Of a stretch of 56,007 nucleotides of DNA, positions 1 to 11,850 are shown piece after piece. Below the pieces are notes generated by a model. It saw only the letters and a program-made list of their open reading frames with translations, made no database searches and was not told where the DNA came from. The translations under genes were made by a program, and so were the position numbers. Position 1 is the stretch's first letter, and the number at the start of each line of letters is the position of its first letter. The stretch comes from Ophiostoma sp. CBS 140.51 (lineage: Eukaryota > Ascomycota > Sordariomycetes > Ophiostomatales > Ophiostomataceae). Location: positions 1-56,007 of the forward strand of contig JANSLP010000219.1 in the NCBI GenBank assembly GCA_029298735.1. Reading direction: 5' to 3'.

Positions 1-373
1 GTTATTTAATAAAGACCAAAATCATTTAAAAATTCTTGCAAATTTTGATTTGCTATTCTCATAAATCCTGTCTAAAACAAAGAAAGTTTGAACAACTGTT
101 TGCGTAACATACGTACAGAACAGAGTGCCAATGTAACCCATCACAGCCATAATAAAGCCAAATAAGCCAAATAAGCCAAATGCCAGCAGACGCCAATGCC
201 GGTATCAATGAGAGCTTGGAAAACCCAAACGTAATAATAAATGAAGACGATAAACAAAGGAAAATGAACATAAAAAAAAATAAAACGCCGTCATTAGGAG
301 AGAGGTAAGGAGGAGGAAGTAGGGTGGAGAGAGTTAGAGAGAAAAGTGAAAAAGAAGGAGCAAGAGGAAGCCA
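1..373. other. 3' flank of the ECM3-like gene, no gene seen
   Basis: AT-rich sequence downstream of the minus-strand transporter gene. It contains a short tandem run of an AATAAGCCA-type unit at about 160-182 and a purine-rich stretch at about 296-365. The short open frames here have no recognisable protein features. It most likely holds the 3' UTR and terminator of the neighbouring gene; I cannot place the poly(A) site. Confidence 0.5.
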
Positions 374-2192
374 TCACTTGGCCCACTCGACCACCTCGAG
401 GGCGCACACAACCAGAACAAGCGTCGAGGGCAGGATCCAAATCACGTAGCTCTGGAAGAGGATCTTGGACATGGTCCGCTCAAAGACGTTGTTGATCTGG
501 CAGATCTGCGCCAGCTGCAGGGCACTGGGCGCACCCGTCAGCAGGAAGCAGACAATAACAAAGATAGGGTCATCCAAAATGGAGACGGGCACGTATTTGG
601 CAAACAGGGCCAGAATGGGTGCCATGATGAGTGTGGGCAGCACCATGCGGCAGAGGAGCGAGGCAATGAGGAGACGCTTGCCAATCTGGGCCTCTTCGGG
701 GTCGTGCGATTCCTGGGTCTGGGTGTTGCGCGCGAGGTTGGCGCCGAGCACCACCAAAATGAGGGGTACAGCAACACCAGCGGTCTGGGTGACTGCGCTC
801 GTGACGCTGTTGTTGAGAAATGTCCCCTCCTCGAAAAAGATACGCTTGAGTTCCGGGAACGACGCAACAATCACGGAAATCAGCATCGCCCACAGCGGCG
901 GGTTCATGAACTCCCACAGGAAATGCGAGAAACGCGAAGCCACCTTTTGAATCGCATCCACGACCGTCTGCATGGGAGTTGGCAGAGCCGCGTAGGTGCG
1001 GCTGCCGGTTGCCACGATCCAGTTGACGCCGCGCGCGCGGTAAATGGCGAGGCGAACCTTGACACCTTCCACACCCTCTGGGATGTCGGGCTTATTAATG
1101 TTGCGAATGCGCGGGAAAGACAGGATGCGACCGTCAAACTCAGCGGCACCGTTTGCAGCAGCCAGGCCAGAAAAGTCATTGCCGTCAGTGTGAATGTGCT
1201 GCTTGGAGCTGCGCTTCTTGGGCGTGCGCTTGCCCTGGCTGCCGCTGCCACTGCCGTTGTCGTTCTCATCGTCCGAAGCATACGGCGAACCACGCGACCG
1301 CGGCGCGACGGGTGTGCGACCAGACGGGACAAAGACATCCGAGTAATCCGTGACGGGGCTGTGCACCATAAGATCCTCATCCTCGTCGTTCTCATCCTCA
1401 TTGTCGTCGGAACCGGCAGTCACGCCCACGATAACGGTGTTGCTGCCATCCTCTGCCGTCTCGTCGCTGTCGGGGTCATCGCGATAACGACCCTCCTCCG
1501 CCGTGTCCTGGTTGTACTCCTCGTACTTTGACTTGGGAGCCAACAGAACATGGTAGCCCCAGCTCCAGCGGACAACCTGACCCAGCTGCTGGAAGATCAT
1601 CAGGTACAAGATGCCGCGCGCTCCGACTTCGTCGTCGTTATCACCAGGGATTCTGTCCCAGTGTAGTCCCTTGAGCGTCTGGGAGAGGGAGAGGACAAGG
1701 GAGATTGGAAGCGAGTTGGAGTTGCCAAAGACACCCATGGCAGTCACAAAGTTGGCGGCCCGACGGTTGAAGCCAAACAGTCTCGTCACGACCTTGGACA
1801 CAATATACGACACGACGGTCATGACAACAAAGATGACAGGAATGATGCCGAGTTCGACGAACTTGTTGGCATCGAGCTGAGCCGCAAGCTTTGTGAAGAC
1901 TGGAGAAAGACAGACGTTAGCGGTTGGAACGACCAACAACACGATCAGCTTGGTACATACTCAGACACGGCGTGAACAGCATCACGTTGAGGTTCGCGAG
2001 GAACTTTTGCTTATCGGCGTCGAAATGGCCTAAGCGAGCGATGATGTAACCCGGCAAACTGACGCACACGACCTCCATGACGGCCTCGAAGACAAGCATC
2101 ACCAGACGGCTAAACGACGGATGTGATTCGTGCGACTTCATCATGTTTATGGCCTGCATCTCGGTGATGCAGCCGCTGGATAGAGACTCCAT
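374..2192 (-). CDS. Auxin efflux carrier-like (ECM3 family) membrane transport protein
   Basis: Two exons (2192-1961 and 1899-374) separated by a 61-nt intron with GTATGT donor, CTAAC branch and CAG acceptor; splicing gives 585 residues. The joined protein has the layout of fungal Ecm3/YLR152C-type members of the membrane transport (auxin efflux carrier) family: hydrophobic N-terminal segments (about 30-55, 94-113, 130-150, 171-188), a large hydrophilic and acidic cytosolic loop (about 201-403), then a second hydrophobic half (about 413-580). The conserved FGNSNSLP motif lies at 135-142 and GAPSALQLAQI near 533-543. Substrate is unknown for fungal members; plant relatives move auxin across the plasma or ER membrane. 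The ATG at 2192 is the first one in frame with a compact leader, but an internal methionine (residues 17-18) could also be used. It is divergent from pbs2 across a very long gap. Family call is firm, transport function is inferred. Confidence 0.88.
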
Positions 2193-3827
2193 AGCAGTAT
2201 CAGCGGCACACTGCCTGGAGAAAGAGAGGTATGTGTCGGGTACGGTTCGGTAGGTCGAGTGAAATCAATAGTCGAAAGTAACGGTAGGTGAATTTAGGAT
2301 TACGATTGTCGGCAGATAAGAAGATTATAACAGATCGGAAGGGATGTCGACAAGACCTGGCTCGAGGTATCGTGTGCTCTTTTCTTTTCTGCTCAGGGTT
2401 CTATCAGGGTCAAAAAAGATTGCTCGAGGAGGTTATCGATCGATTGCGTTGCTGTGCTTTGTCTGGTTTCGTCAAAGAAGCTGTTGCGTGTGGTGGTCGG
2501 CGGATGACTGAGCCCAATTCGAAGGTCCCCGTCGATCTATTGATTTGGTGCGAACCCAAGGTGTGGATGGGAGCTTTTGGTCTAATGAATGGAGAAAAAA
2601 GGAAGGAAAAGAGGAAAAGAGGAAAAGGAAACACAAAACAAAGATCGATTGAGGGTTTTTTCTGTCACACCAGAAGTCTGGGGAGACGAAACCCGATGAA
2701 AGATAGGTTTGCCTGCCTGGATTGCTCTTTTGCTGCGGCCAGCGCAGGTGCGTCAATCAAGGTGAGGCGATATCTGAAAAACAATGGGGGAAGGCCCAGT
2801 GTAACTGATAACGACAGGCGCCCAGGAAAGGCTCATCGGCTGGATTTGTTCTAGCACGTCTTGGTGGCGGGTGCCAAAAGAGCCCGTTTCTGAGGCACTG
2901 CTCTTGGATCTTTTACACTCACAGCACTTTTGGTCACGCAAAAGCACTTTGAGGCACTGTGTTCAAGCTGAAGAAAGAGAAAAGTCGCGCGCCGCTAACA
3001 AGAATCGAGGATGGGGGGAGGCGATAACGAGATTGCGTGGACTGCGTGGAAAGGCAGTGGATTGCGCAGATTGGGCGAGTAATGGCGAACGATGTAGGCA
3101 TGTGGGAGGGTGCCGCGTCCAGATAAGGCGCGCATCCAACGGCGCCAAGCCTAGGCGAGGCAAGCTTCCTGGCCCGCCGCAGCCTCTTTTTCTCCTTCTC
3201 AGCCCTTCTAGGCCGAATTGGCAACGGCCTCCCAGTGTATTGTAAGGGAGAAGGCGTGTGGACTCGCTGGGGAAGCACAGTGTCGAGGAGGTTCTTCTCC
3301 GTTTCTCAAAGATTCGCTGGCTTTGAAAGCGTCCTTTTTGTTTGACCAGGCCTGTTTTCGGTGTTTCTGGTATTTTTTTTTTGTCTCTTCTGTCGTTTCT
3401 GTATCTTCTGTGACGTTTCTGTCTTTGTTTCTACTTCCCGTCGGAGCTTTCTGGACGAGGTGGAGCAGCCAATGGAATCAGACAACCAAACATGGGAGCC
3501 CTGCAGCCAAGGCCATCGGCACTGTGTTTTCGTGTTTGGGACAGCGGCTCGCGGCACGTCACGTCACTGTGCGAGCTTCAGGGCCAACAGACTGAGCAAA
3601 ACTCGAAGGTGAGCTGGCAAGGGGCGATGTCAGGGCGTCAGATGTATGACACTGGCCCAAAAACTGCGCTGGCAGAAGAGTCAATAGGCAACAGTTTAAC
3701 GGTGGCTGGTGCCAACACAGCGAAACAGTGAGACTAAACCCCTGGTCGATCGCTGGCAATTGATTTGGGAACTGGTGAGTAAGTGACGATCAAAAAGTGG
3801 TTGTAGGGGAAGGGATAACGATTGAGG

Positions 3828-3851
3828 AATCGAGCAATCGAGCAATCGAGA
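3828..3851. repeat. Short tandem repeat, three octamer copies
   Basis: Three consecutive copies of AATCGAGC (the last ending in A) in non-coding sequence. This is a simple microsatellite-like run with no sign of function. Confidence 0.8.
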
Positions 3852-4836
3852 TAATGCGAAATGTATGAGGAAGAAAAGGGGCGGGATGAAGAAATGGGAA
3901 TCGAATCAATTGGGGACTACGAAACCCCTAAACAGAATGCGTCGTATGCGTATCGCACCTTCCGCATCCTTGGGAGCATCTACGGAAAGAGCTCATCGTT
4001 TTGACGCAGATAGGGAAAGAGAGCTCCAGGGCCAGCCAATGATGAAACAGCAAGTGTTTTCGACGTGCGTGTGGGTGTGCCAGCCCGTCTGAACAGAGCA
4101 CGCACGACTGCCCTCCTCTCAGGGCACTTCAGGGCATTGCGTAATACGGCTGCTGGATGACATCGACGATCTAGGCCGTGCTCTTGCCATCTGGATTTGA
4201 GACTCTGGGCGATCTGTGGCTGTTCTGTGTGGCTTGCCTCTTTTCGAGGATCATCGCAAGCACGACGCACCCTGATGCAGTTTGTCGCACTTTATGATCG
4301 TCTTAGTTTGTCGTAATATGCGAGCCGCGATTTTAATGTCCGGCCAGCCGGTGATGTATTTCCTAAGGTGTGTCTTTGATATTATCGTTCTGCGTGGGTT
4401 GCCGTTTTCAATTTGCAATATATTGAGGAGCAAGCTGCCTTGGATGGAGGGGCGATAAAGACGAAAATAAAAGAAAGCCATACGAAAGCAGAGAGTAGCA
4501 GTGCAATGGACATGAGCGGCCGACAATTACATATCGTGGGGGGTTGTCTTGCTTGATTGCGTGGTCGCACGATGTCCTACGATGTCGTCTCAAGTCGATG
4601 CACCAGTACCCAACAAGACGTTGTAGAAATAGGCAACAAAATACCCAACAGGTAGGGACAGGGTTCAGCTTTGTTCTTTTCGAGACTGCTGCACAAAAAA
4701 CCATGAATGCAAAAACACTGCGGCGAAACGAGGCACGGATAAAGCGACATCGCGACATGGAGATATCACAAGCCAACGCAGGGTCATGAAAATCGTTACA
4801 CAAGGCAAATGCAAAAAGACAGACACAAAGAACAGA

Positions 4837-4868
4837 CGGCCGCCAGCGGCCGACTAGGCTGGCGGCCG
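4837..4868. repeat. GC-rich inverted repeat
   Basis: Perfect 10-bp arms CGGCCGCCAG and CTGGCGGCCG flank a 12-bp spacer. The spacer with its flanks also forms a direct repeat of GCGGCCGACTAGG. It stands out in the AT-richer surroundings. It could form a hairpin or be a symmetric protein site; no gene is close. Confidence 0.75.
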
Positions 4869-6257
4869 ACTAGGAGTGCTGTTCGCGGAGGCCTCACCTT
4901 TGACCCGGGGTTTGACAATTGATCGTCCTCCTGCGAAAATCTAGAAAATCAAAACCAGCGCCAACGAAACACCGAAAACCTACAAAAGTACTAACGGGCT
5001 GGCCGAAGGAGAAGAGGACAAAGGCCGGGCAAAGGCGCCGTCGCTGTCGTTGTGGCCAGAATGCTGAGAAACGTGCGCTCTCTCCCGCTAGGCAGCGGGC
5101 TGGCCCTCGCTCTCGCCTTCGCACGTATGGAAAGACTGGAAACGACGGAAAATACGAAAAGATGAATAGCTTCAAGTAAACAATATTTATCAGGCCAAAA
5201 TCCTCACCACGAGGACGAGTACGCCTCTAAGCCTGACGGACTCCGCAAAAAAACAGCCCGTCAAGCCCGTCGAGGCCCGTCAACAAACATGTTCGGGCCC
5301 CAATCTATTCGAGCTATCATTCCATGCCATCGCGTGGGAATAAGTAGAGAGAGGGGAAATCGGGGAAGAATGATCTGCCAGTTGTTTTTGCCTCTTGATG
5401 TCCTCCAGCATCCTGGCAAGGAAAGGATGTGCAAGGTCGACTGGTAGAATGGGACCTGAAACGACGGGCATCAAAAAATCGGCTGAGGGAGGCAAAATCG
5501 AATGGCATCGACGCCAGGATCGAAGATGCCCTAGGATATACTAGGATATTGACGGGTTGAGAAGCTAGTGCCCAGACAAGGCGCTGGAGCTCTGTCCGGC
5601 GCTGACGAGTGTCAAGATCATATCTCAGTCGAAACCAGCCCTGAGTATCTACGAGCGAAATCGCCAGAGCACCTCTTACTACCACCTCTCAAATTTATGT
5701 GCACGTGCGTGGCTCAATGGCAGCTTCCGTCATGGATGGCCATCGGACCAGCGCGACCAGGGCATTTCGAATATGCTTGATAAACGCATGGGAAACAAAA
5801 ATCAAGATTCTGGACCGGCTTCACGCCCGGAAAATAAACCAGAGGGTAACAGAGAAGCTTTATGCAGGAGCAGAAGCAGACAAGAAAAGTAACTCCTAGA
5901 GGAATGCTTTGTGCTCGACGAGAGTCTATGTGTTTCTACGTCGTCCTCTCGTTCAAAACATTTTTGGCGGTCCACCAACGTCAGCGGGCGGGCGGGTCGT
6001 CCAGCCACAGCGTTGCGATCAACGTCATTGACCTCTCATCCTGCATGCCCTCTTTGCCCTTTTTTGCATGTTTCGCCCACTTGACGCAGCGCTGCCCTGG
6101 CCTGGGGGCCCAGACCACACCACCTTTATGCTTGGTGCGTGCCTTGGTGCAGTCTTGGTGCATGTTTTTGGTCTCTTTTTGGTGCGGTGAGCAGGGAAGA
6201 GGATTGGGCCTTGCCGTCTGCATGGCACGCTGCCGAACCGGGGTAGGCCGCACTGCA

Positions 6258-6294
6258 ACGACAGACGCGACAGACGACAGACGACAGACGACAG
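6258..6294. repeat. Heptamer tandem repeat
   Basis: About five copies of ACGACAG, one of them expanded by two bases. It is a simple sequence repeat in the gene-free interval upstream of pbs2. Confidence 0.75.
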
Positions 6295-8565
6295 CCAGAA
6301 CAAATCCATTGGGCTACCGTCCAGTAGTTTCTTCAAAGTGGGTGTTCAAGCATGATATGAGTGGTGCGTCTTGCTCGTGGAAGTCGCTCCGGGCAGAAAG
6401 GGAAAGGTGCCATGGAGACTTGCAGAATTGTGGCGGGCATGCCGTCAGCGGTCTATTGTTAGAAGACGAGGAAGGAATGAAAGTTGGCAGGAAAAAGCAA
6501 TAAATTAAGAAAGCAAAAACATACAGGAATGAGCGAACGAGACGACATCGAATCAATTTACAGGCACGAAACATCGAATTCAACAACGATATGTGCCTGA
6601 CTTGCTGAGCACTTCACCTGTTGCAGAAGACAACTGACAGGGGGGTAAACAATAAATGGAAACAGTAAAAGTACTGTTGAGAAAAACAAATGTAACAATG
6701 CCTCAATATCCTGGCCCAGCGCCACAGTCAGGCCGTTGTTGGGTTCCTGGATTTTTTCCCCTTGCTGGCAGCGTTTGGCAGGCATCGCTAAAAAGTCTTC
6801 TTTCTTTTTGTCTGCCACTAACTACCTGCTAGCGCGCGACATTCCCGGAGCAGTGGCTACGGGGCGACTTTGTCCACCCCTCGTGCTGTCACCCATCTCA
6901 TCTCTCGTTTTGGGTCGCGAGTGAGTTGGAGGGGTCCACCCAAAAGGCGTGTCTTGGGTTCCTGCCGCCTCTGAGCGACTCTTGACGCCTGTAATATTAG
7001 AGCCAAAAGTAAAAGAAGAGCCACCAGACAGCGGGGCCTAGCCCAGACCCAGCCCAACTGCTAAGCCAGGCCGAGGGGCAAAAATGCAAGTGTCTGTATG
7101 TGAGGGAGACAGCCAGATGGACAGACAAGACAGATGATGAACAAGAATGCAATTGTCTTGACCACCTGCGGCAGGGCTTAGATGACAGGAGGGGCTCGGC
7201 CCTAGCGAAATCGTATAGTGCACGACAGCCAGATAGCCTTTCTGGGTGCCCTTTGGATGCCTGTCTGTGTCGCGCTTTCCTAGTTTTTTGTTTGTCGTTC
7301 CCCGGTGTCTCTTTCCCAGCCGTAATGTATTTTACGTATATCATGTTGACACGGCCCAGCCAAGGCAGGAGCGAACAAGAATCGCCAATTGCTCCTCTCT
7401 CTTTTCTCCAACTCGACCGCTCTTGCCCCCCATCCTGCAGCAATATACTACCTCAACTACCCAATAATGCGTACCTCCTCTGTTCCCTGCGCCGACAACA
7501 AGTGACTACATACGAGTATTCCCATGTCCGCGGTCGCCCTTACTCTCTCCAGTCTAAATACGCCTGTGTCTGTCCCCATTGTTCCATAAATCCACAACAG
7601 TCCTTGTATCCTACTTTCCCAATATACTTTCTCTTGATCCCCTCCCCCCTCCTGCCTTTTCTTCCTCACCCTCGACCTACTTTCTTTCATTCCTCTCCTT
7701 TTCATAGTTTCTCTTTCTCACCGTCAAACAAACAACCTTTCTACGAACACCCGCCTGTCCTGTCGATCCCGTCAGCGTTTGTCTCTGTTCTCTTTCTCAC
7801 TGTCCTGCATAGAGACACAAGACACACAAGCACAAGACACATACAAGACACCAAAAAGACGGCGGCAACCATCGGCCCCATCCTCGCCCCTGACACAACG
7901 GCAAAGGCAAAAAAAGGACCAAAAGGACCAGAAGCCAAAACGAGCCACCGGAGCCACAAGGACGAGACAAACCACACAAATTACACGAGCCAAAGCGACA
8001 CGTCAAACGACAGACTCGGTGCTCCTCGGTCGTCGCCTGGCGTTGCGCCCATTGAGTACGGAGTACGCAAAGAGCAGCTTGCTTGGCCATAGCTCTACGC
8101 CCTGCAATCCACAGCCTGCAAATCCACAATCCGCCATCGCAAACCGCCCCTCTTCTCTTTTGCACACTCTTTTGCAACGAACAACGGACCTGCTCGGCGT
8201 TTCTTGGCCCGTCCTGTTTCCCTTTTGTCTCCTGGCTTCCTTCGCCTTATAATCTTTTTTTACTTGACCTGTAACTTTAATTGCCCTCGTTCCATCTACA
8301 ATTTTCCCACTCTCTTTCGAACGAACACCACGTCCCGCACTTGATCGAGTCGAACGTGTACTTCGTATCTGATCCAAAAACGTGGAGACTACGAGACAAG
8401 ACTGGACTGTCCGCCAAACCCGCAATAAGCAAGCCAGTCGCAAACACGAGAAAAAGGAAAAACTAAGCACCCCACACAACGACCACAAAGAGCCTTTCAA
8501 GACTTCCCATCCATTGACATCGTTCCAGCCACTACGCTGCACACATGCTCCTGCCTCAATAACAA

Positions 8566-8704
8566 TCGACTTCTTTTCTTTTCCCTCCTTTTCTCCTTTC
8601 CCTTCCTCTCTCTTCCCCCCCCTCGACTTTTCTTCTCTCTCACGAGGGGTATTCTCTCTTCTCTTTTCCTCCTCTACGAACCCCCTCTCTCCCCGCTCCT
8701 CGAA
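8566..8704 (+). promoter_or_regulatory. Pyrimidine-rich leader of pbs2
   Basis: Almost uninterrupted C/T sequence directly before the pbs2 start codon, ending in CTCCTCGAAATG. Such pyrimidine tracts around the transcription start are common in filamentous ascomycete promoters and leaders. The placement as core promoter/5' UTR is inferred. Confidence 0.5.
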
Positions 8705-10918
8705 ATGTCACATCCCGACGTTTCCGCGGCGAGCACGCCAGACGAGTTTCCGGACAGCGGCCCTGTCTCACCTGGCTCCGTCGACGAGTCCTCCGGCAAC
8801 ACCACCCCGGGTGATCACACGAGCCTATTCGGCGAGAACCCCCTGTTTCCGACGACTGCCAACCGCTCTCCTTCCTCCTCGCAACCTCCACGACGCGTCC
8901 CCTCCGTTCGCGCCACCTCAGACCCGTCCAACGCCTCCTCCACCTCCGCTACCGCCAACATCAACATGAGCCCCTCCTCGACCGTCACTGGTACTCTCAA
9001 CAACGCCCGTCGGCCACCACCCTCTGCCAGCAACCTGCCACTCGACCTGATGGCGAAGGCCCGCGCTCTCCAGCAGCAGCGCATGGCCATGTCCGGGCCA
9101 GGTGGCGCAAATGGTCCTATTGGCGATGGTGCACGTAGCGCGTCACCAGGTACCATGGGCGGCGGGATGGCTGGCGGGATGGCAGGTGGCGTCCCAGGAA
9201 ACCTGCGCATGCCCCCACATATGAACCGGGGCATGAACCTGGGTGGTATGGCACGGCCGACGGCACCAGGGTTCCAGTCCGCACCAGCGGTGCCCAACCT
9301 TTCAGGCAGACCAGGCGGCCCAAGTTTGAGCGAACGGCGAGCCATGAAGTTAGGCCCGCTACCCGGAAACGCAGGTGCCGCCAGCCCACGGTCAGGCCCA
9401 CCAAAACTGTCGGATATGGGCGGCGGTGCTGGTCCCGGTGCAGGCGGCCCCGGTCGGCCACCACTCAAGGATGGTCGTCATGACTCGAAGATGAACGACT
9501 TCAAACACTATATCGACGCCGAGAAGGGCTGGATTACCTTTGAAGGCGCTGCCACCATCACACGGACGGGTGTTAACTTTGCCGGCGGTCACACCTTCAA
9601 GATCTCGCTCGACGAGATCCAAGTCCTCGACGAGTTAGGAAAGGGCAACTACGGTACCGTTTTCAAGGTCCGCCATGCGAAGCCTGCCGTGCCACGATTT
9701 GGGCCAGGCCTGAGCAGTTTCAAGTCAAATCACGCCAAGCAGCAGCAACAATTGGCGGCCGCCCAGTCATCACAATCGACACAGTCGGATGGCACAGCGG
9801 GATCTTGCGACAAGTCCGGCAGCAACGGCACCGTATCGACCGCCACGACCGGCAAGGTCATGGCCATGAAGGAGATCCGGTTAGAACTCGACGAGGCCAA
9901 GTTCTCGACGATTCTTAAGGAGCTCGTCATTCTCCACGAGTGTGTGTCTCCCTACATTATCGACTTTTATGGTGCCTTCTTCCAGGAGGGTGCCGTGTAT
10001 ATGTGCATCGAGTTTATGGACGGCGGTTCGATCGACAAGCTGTACGCCGGCGGCATCCCCGAGAACGTCCTGCGCAAGATTACGTACTCGACGGTCATGG
10101 GCCTCAAGACGCTTAAGGACGACCATAACATCATCCACCGTGACGTCAAGCCCACAAACATCCTGGCCAACTCCGACGGCCAGGTCAAGATTTGCGACTT
10201 TGGTGTCTCGGGCAACCTGGTCGCTTCTATTGCCAAGACCAACATTGGCTGCCAAAGCTACATGGCCCCCGAGCGTATCTCAGGTGGCGGCATGTCGGCA
10301 GGCGGCGCCAACGCCGAGGGCACATATAGTGTCCAGAGCGACATCTGGAGTCTGGGTCTCACCATCATCGAATGCGCGATGGGCCGTTACCCGTACCCGC
10401 CGGAGGTATCCTCCACTATTTTCAGTCAACTGAGTGTAAGTTGCTACTCTCTTCTTAATAATTTCACCGCGCTTCCTCGCTTCTTTGACATGTTTGATAC
10501 TAACCATATATAGGCTATTGTCAACGGTGACCCGCCAGATATGCCCGAGGGCTATTCGCCTACCGCATGCGACTTTGTCCGCTCGTGCCTTAACAAGAAC
10601 CCGATGAAGCGATACACCTACTCGATGCTGCTCAACCACCCGTGGCTTAAGCCGCTTACACAGGCCGCGACAGTCATTGAGGAGGAGGACGAGTCGGATT
10701 CAGACTCGGATTTGGATTCGGATGATGGCGACAAGGACGGTGATGGTACTGCCTCTGCCGTGAACAAGCTCAGCCTGAACGACTCTGGCGTTGCCGGCGA
10801 CGCCGAGGTTGCGGCTTGGGTGACCGGTGTGCTTGAGCGGAAAAAGAGCGAAAGTAACGAGGCAGCGAATGCCGCCAGTGCCAAGCCGGCCTTGCACGCG
10901 GCACCCTTGGCTGCTTGA
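8705..10918 (+). CDS. pbs2: MAP kinase kinase Pbs2/OS-5 (HOG pathway)
   Basis: Exons 8705-10435 and 10514-10918 around a 78-nt phase-0 intron with a perfect TACTAAC branch; 711 residues. The protein is the dual-specificity MAPKK that activates the Hog1/OS-2 stress MAPK in the cytosol. Residues 1-300 are a Ser/Pro/Gly-rich regulatory region, as expected for docking upstream MAPKKKs. The kinase domain follows: glycine loop GKGNYG from 312, ATP-binding Lys389 in MAMKEI, HRD at 478-480, DFG at 498-500, and the MAPKK activation loop with S508 and T512 (SIAKT), the presumed phosphorylation sites. About 60 low-complexity residues (with QQQQ and Ser/Thr-rich sequence) sit between the glycine loop and Lys389. 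The C-terminal tail after about 655 is very acidic. High similarity to fungal Pbs2 over HECVSPYIIDFYGAFFQEG and GCQSYMAPERISGGG separates it from Mkk1/Mek and Ste7 types. Confidence 0.95.
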
Positions 10919-11850
10919 GTGCGCTCGCTCTTCCCTCCACATATCGACACCACAACTTCACTTCTCTTCTCTTCTTTGCTCCCCTTTTACTACCTCTGGT
11001 TTTGATCTATACTCCATTTTCATTTCCTACTTGCAACCCTTTCTCATATCCAAATGCTTTTACGTCACGATATTTTTTCATACCACACACAGAAAGCGTC
11101 TCCCCTGTTTTTGAGTCAGTAGAAAAAAGGAAGAGAGCGAGTCGGATTACCTGATTGCAAATGGGAAAAGATTGCATCAAAGAAAGGGCGGCACTATTTT
11201 TATTCTTTTATTTGCATTTCCATCTTCACCCTTTCCACTTTTCCACCAGTTTGCTGTACTTTTTTGTCTCACTTATGTACTGGCGTTGGAGAGTTTTCTC
11301 TTCTTTGGGGGGCTTTATTTCATTTGTCTCTTTTCTCGTCTCGCGAATTTTTGTCCCGCATCCTGTACTCGTGCTGCTCTTACCGTCTTTTTTTGTGTTC
11401 TTCTTTCTCGATATCGTTGGCCTTGCTTTTCATGCTCTCATGAACATCATAGATCTCGGGGTCCCAGGGAGGCAGCATTCATTGTTACTTGTTCTTCTCT
11501 TTCCACATTTTGCATTTTCATCTCACGTATACGAACCCAAAGGAAGACTATTGTAGCACACGCATATTTCCAGACTCCCATTTTCCCGTTTCCCATTTCA
11601 TAGCCAAATCAAGCCTTCATTTGAGACCTGTCTACACTGCAGCATGATCTTTCATAACAAGTGATAGATATGATTGATCTTAAACATGACTAACAATAAG
11701 AGATCCTGTCCGTCCATTTATACATTACGTCTATCCAACGTACGTATTTCATAACCATAGCGCCCAAAAACAAATATGAACCAAGAAATATTTCAAACTG
11801 GCAAGACTACCCAAAACACAAAAACGATATGACAAGGCACCAAAACAGCA
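10919..11850. other. Convergent intergenic region pbs2 / hst2
   Basis: Holds the 3' UTRs of two converging genes. The first 600 nt are T/C-rich on the plus strand, the remainder AT-rich. No gene or RNA is recognised. The open frames reading through the T-rich part encode Phe/Leu/Ser-rich peptides that reflect base composition. Confidence 0.55.

Larger units (their letters stand above)
2193..8704. other. 6.5 kb divergent intergenic region (ECM3-like gene / pbs2)
   Basis: No protein gene is supported. The open frames are short, overlap each other on both strands, and encode low-complexity or unfamiliar peptides without splice-joined domains. Visible content: octamer repeats at 3828-3851, a GC-rich inverted repeat at 4837-4868, a heptamer array at 6258-6294, pyrimidine-rich stretches on the plus strand at about 7620-7740, and CA-rich sequence at about 7810-7860. 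The last kilobase or so before 8705 becomes increasingly C/T-rich on the plus strand, as expected for the promoter and leader of pbs2. The segment at 2193-3300 is probably the promoter side of the transporter gene. A long non-coding RNA cannot be excluded from sequence alone. Confidence 0.5.

Noticed and set aside
4039..4090. C box ATGATGA followed by a CTGA D box, possible snoRNA
   Set aside because: The box spacing is short for a C/D snoRNA and the flanks do not form a terminal stem. Similar C-box hits at 7132 and 31744 also fail.
5710..5775. tRNA-like A box TGGCTCAATGG (5710-5720) and T-arm GGCAT-TTCGAAT-ATGCT (5761-5777)
   Set aside because: The T-arm pairs well and the spacing is right, but the acceptor arms do not pair, the D-stem has no partner for GCTC, and no anticodon stem is visible. 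It may be chance or a decayed tRNA-derived repeat.
6300..6380. Peptide SSKWVFKHDMSG resembling the start of a Ty1/copia reverse transcriptase
   Set aside because: The likeness covers only about 10 residues; no further reverse transcriptase motifs follow in any frame and there are no flanking long terminal repeats.
7100..8092. Plus-strand open frame of 330 codons upstream of pbs2
   Set aside because: The peptide is Ser/Pro/Phe/Thr-rich in pace with C/T-rich DNA, has no domain, and overlaps equally long frames on the other strand. It looks like promoter and leader sequence.
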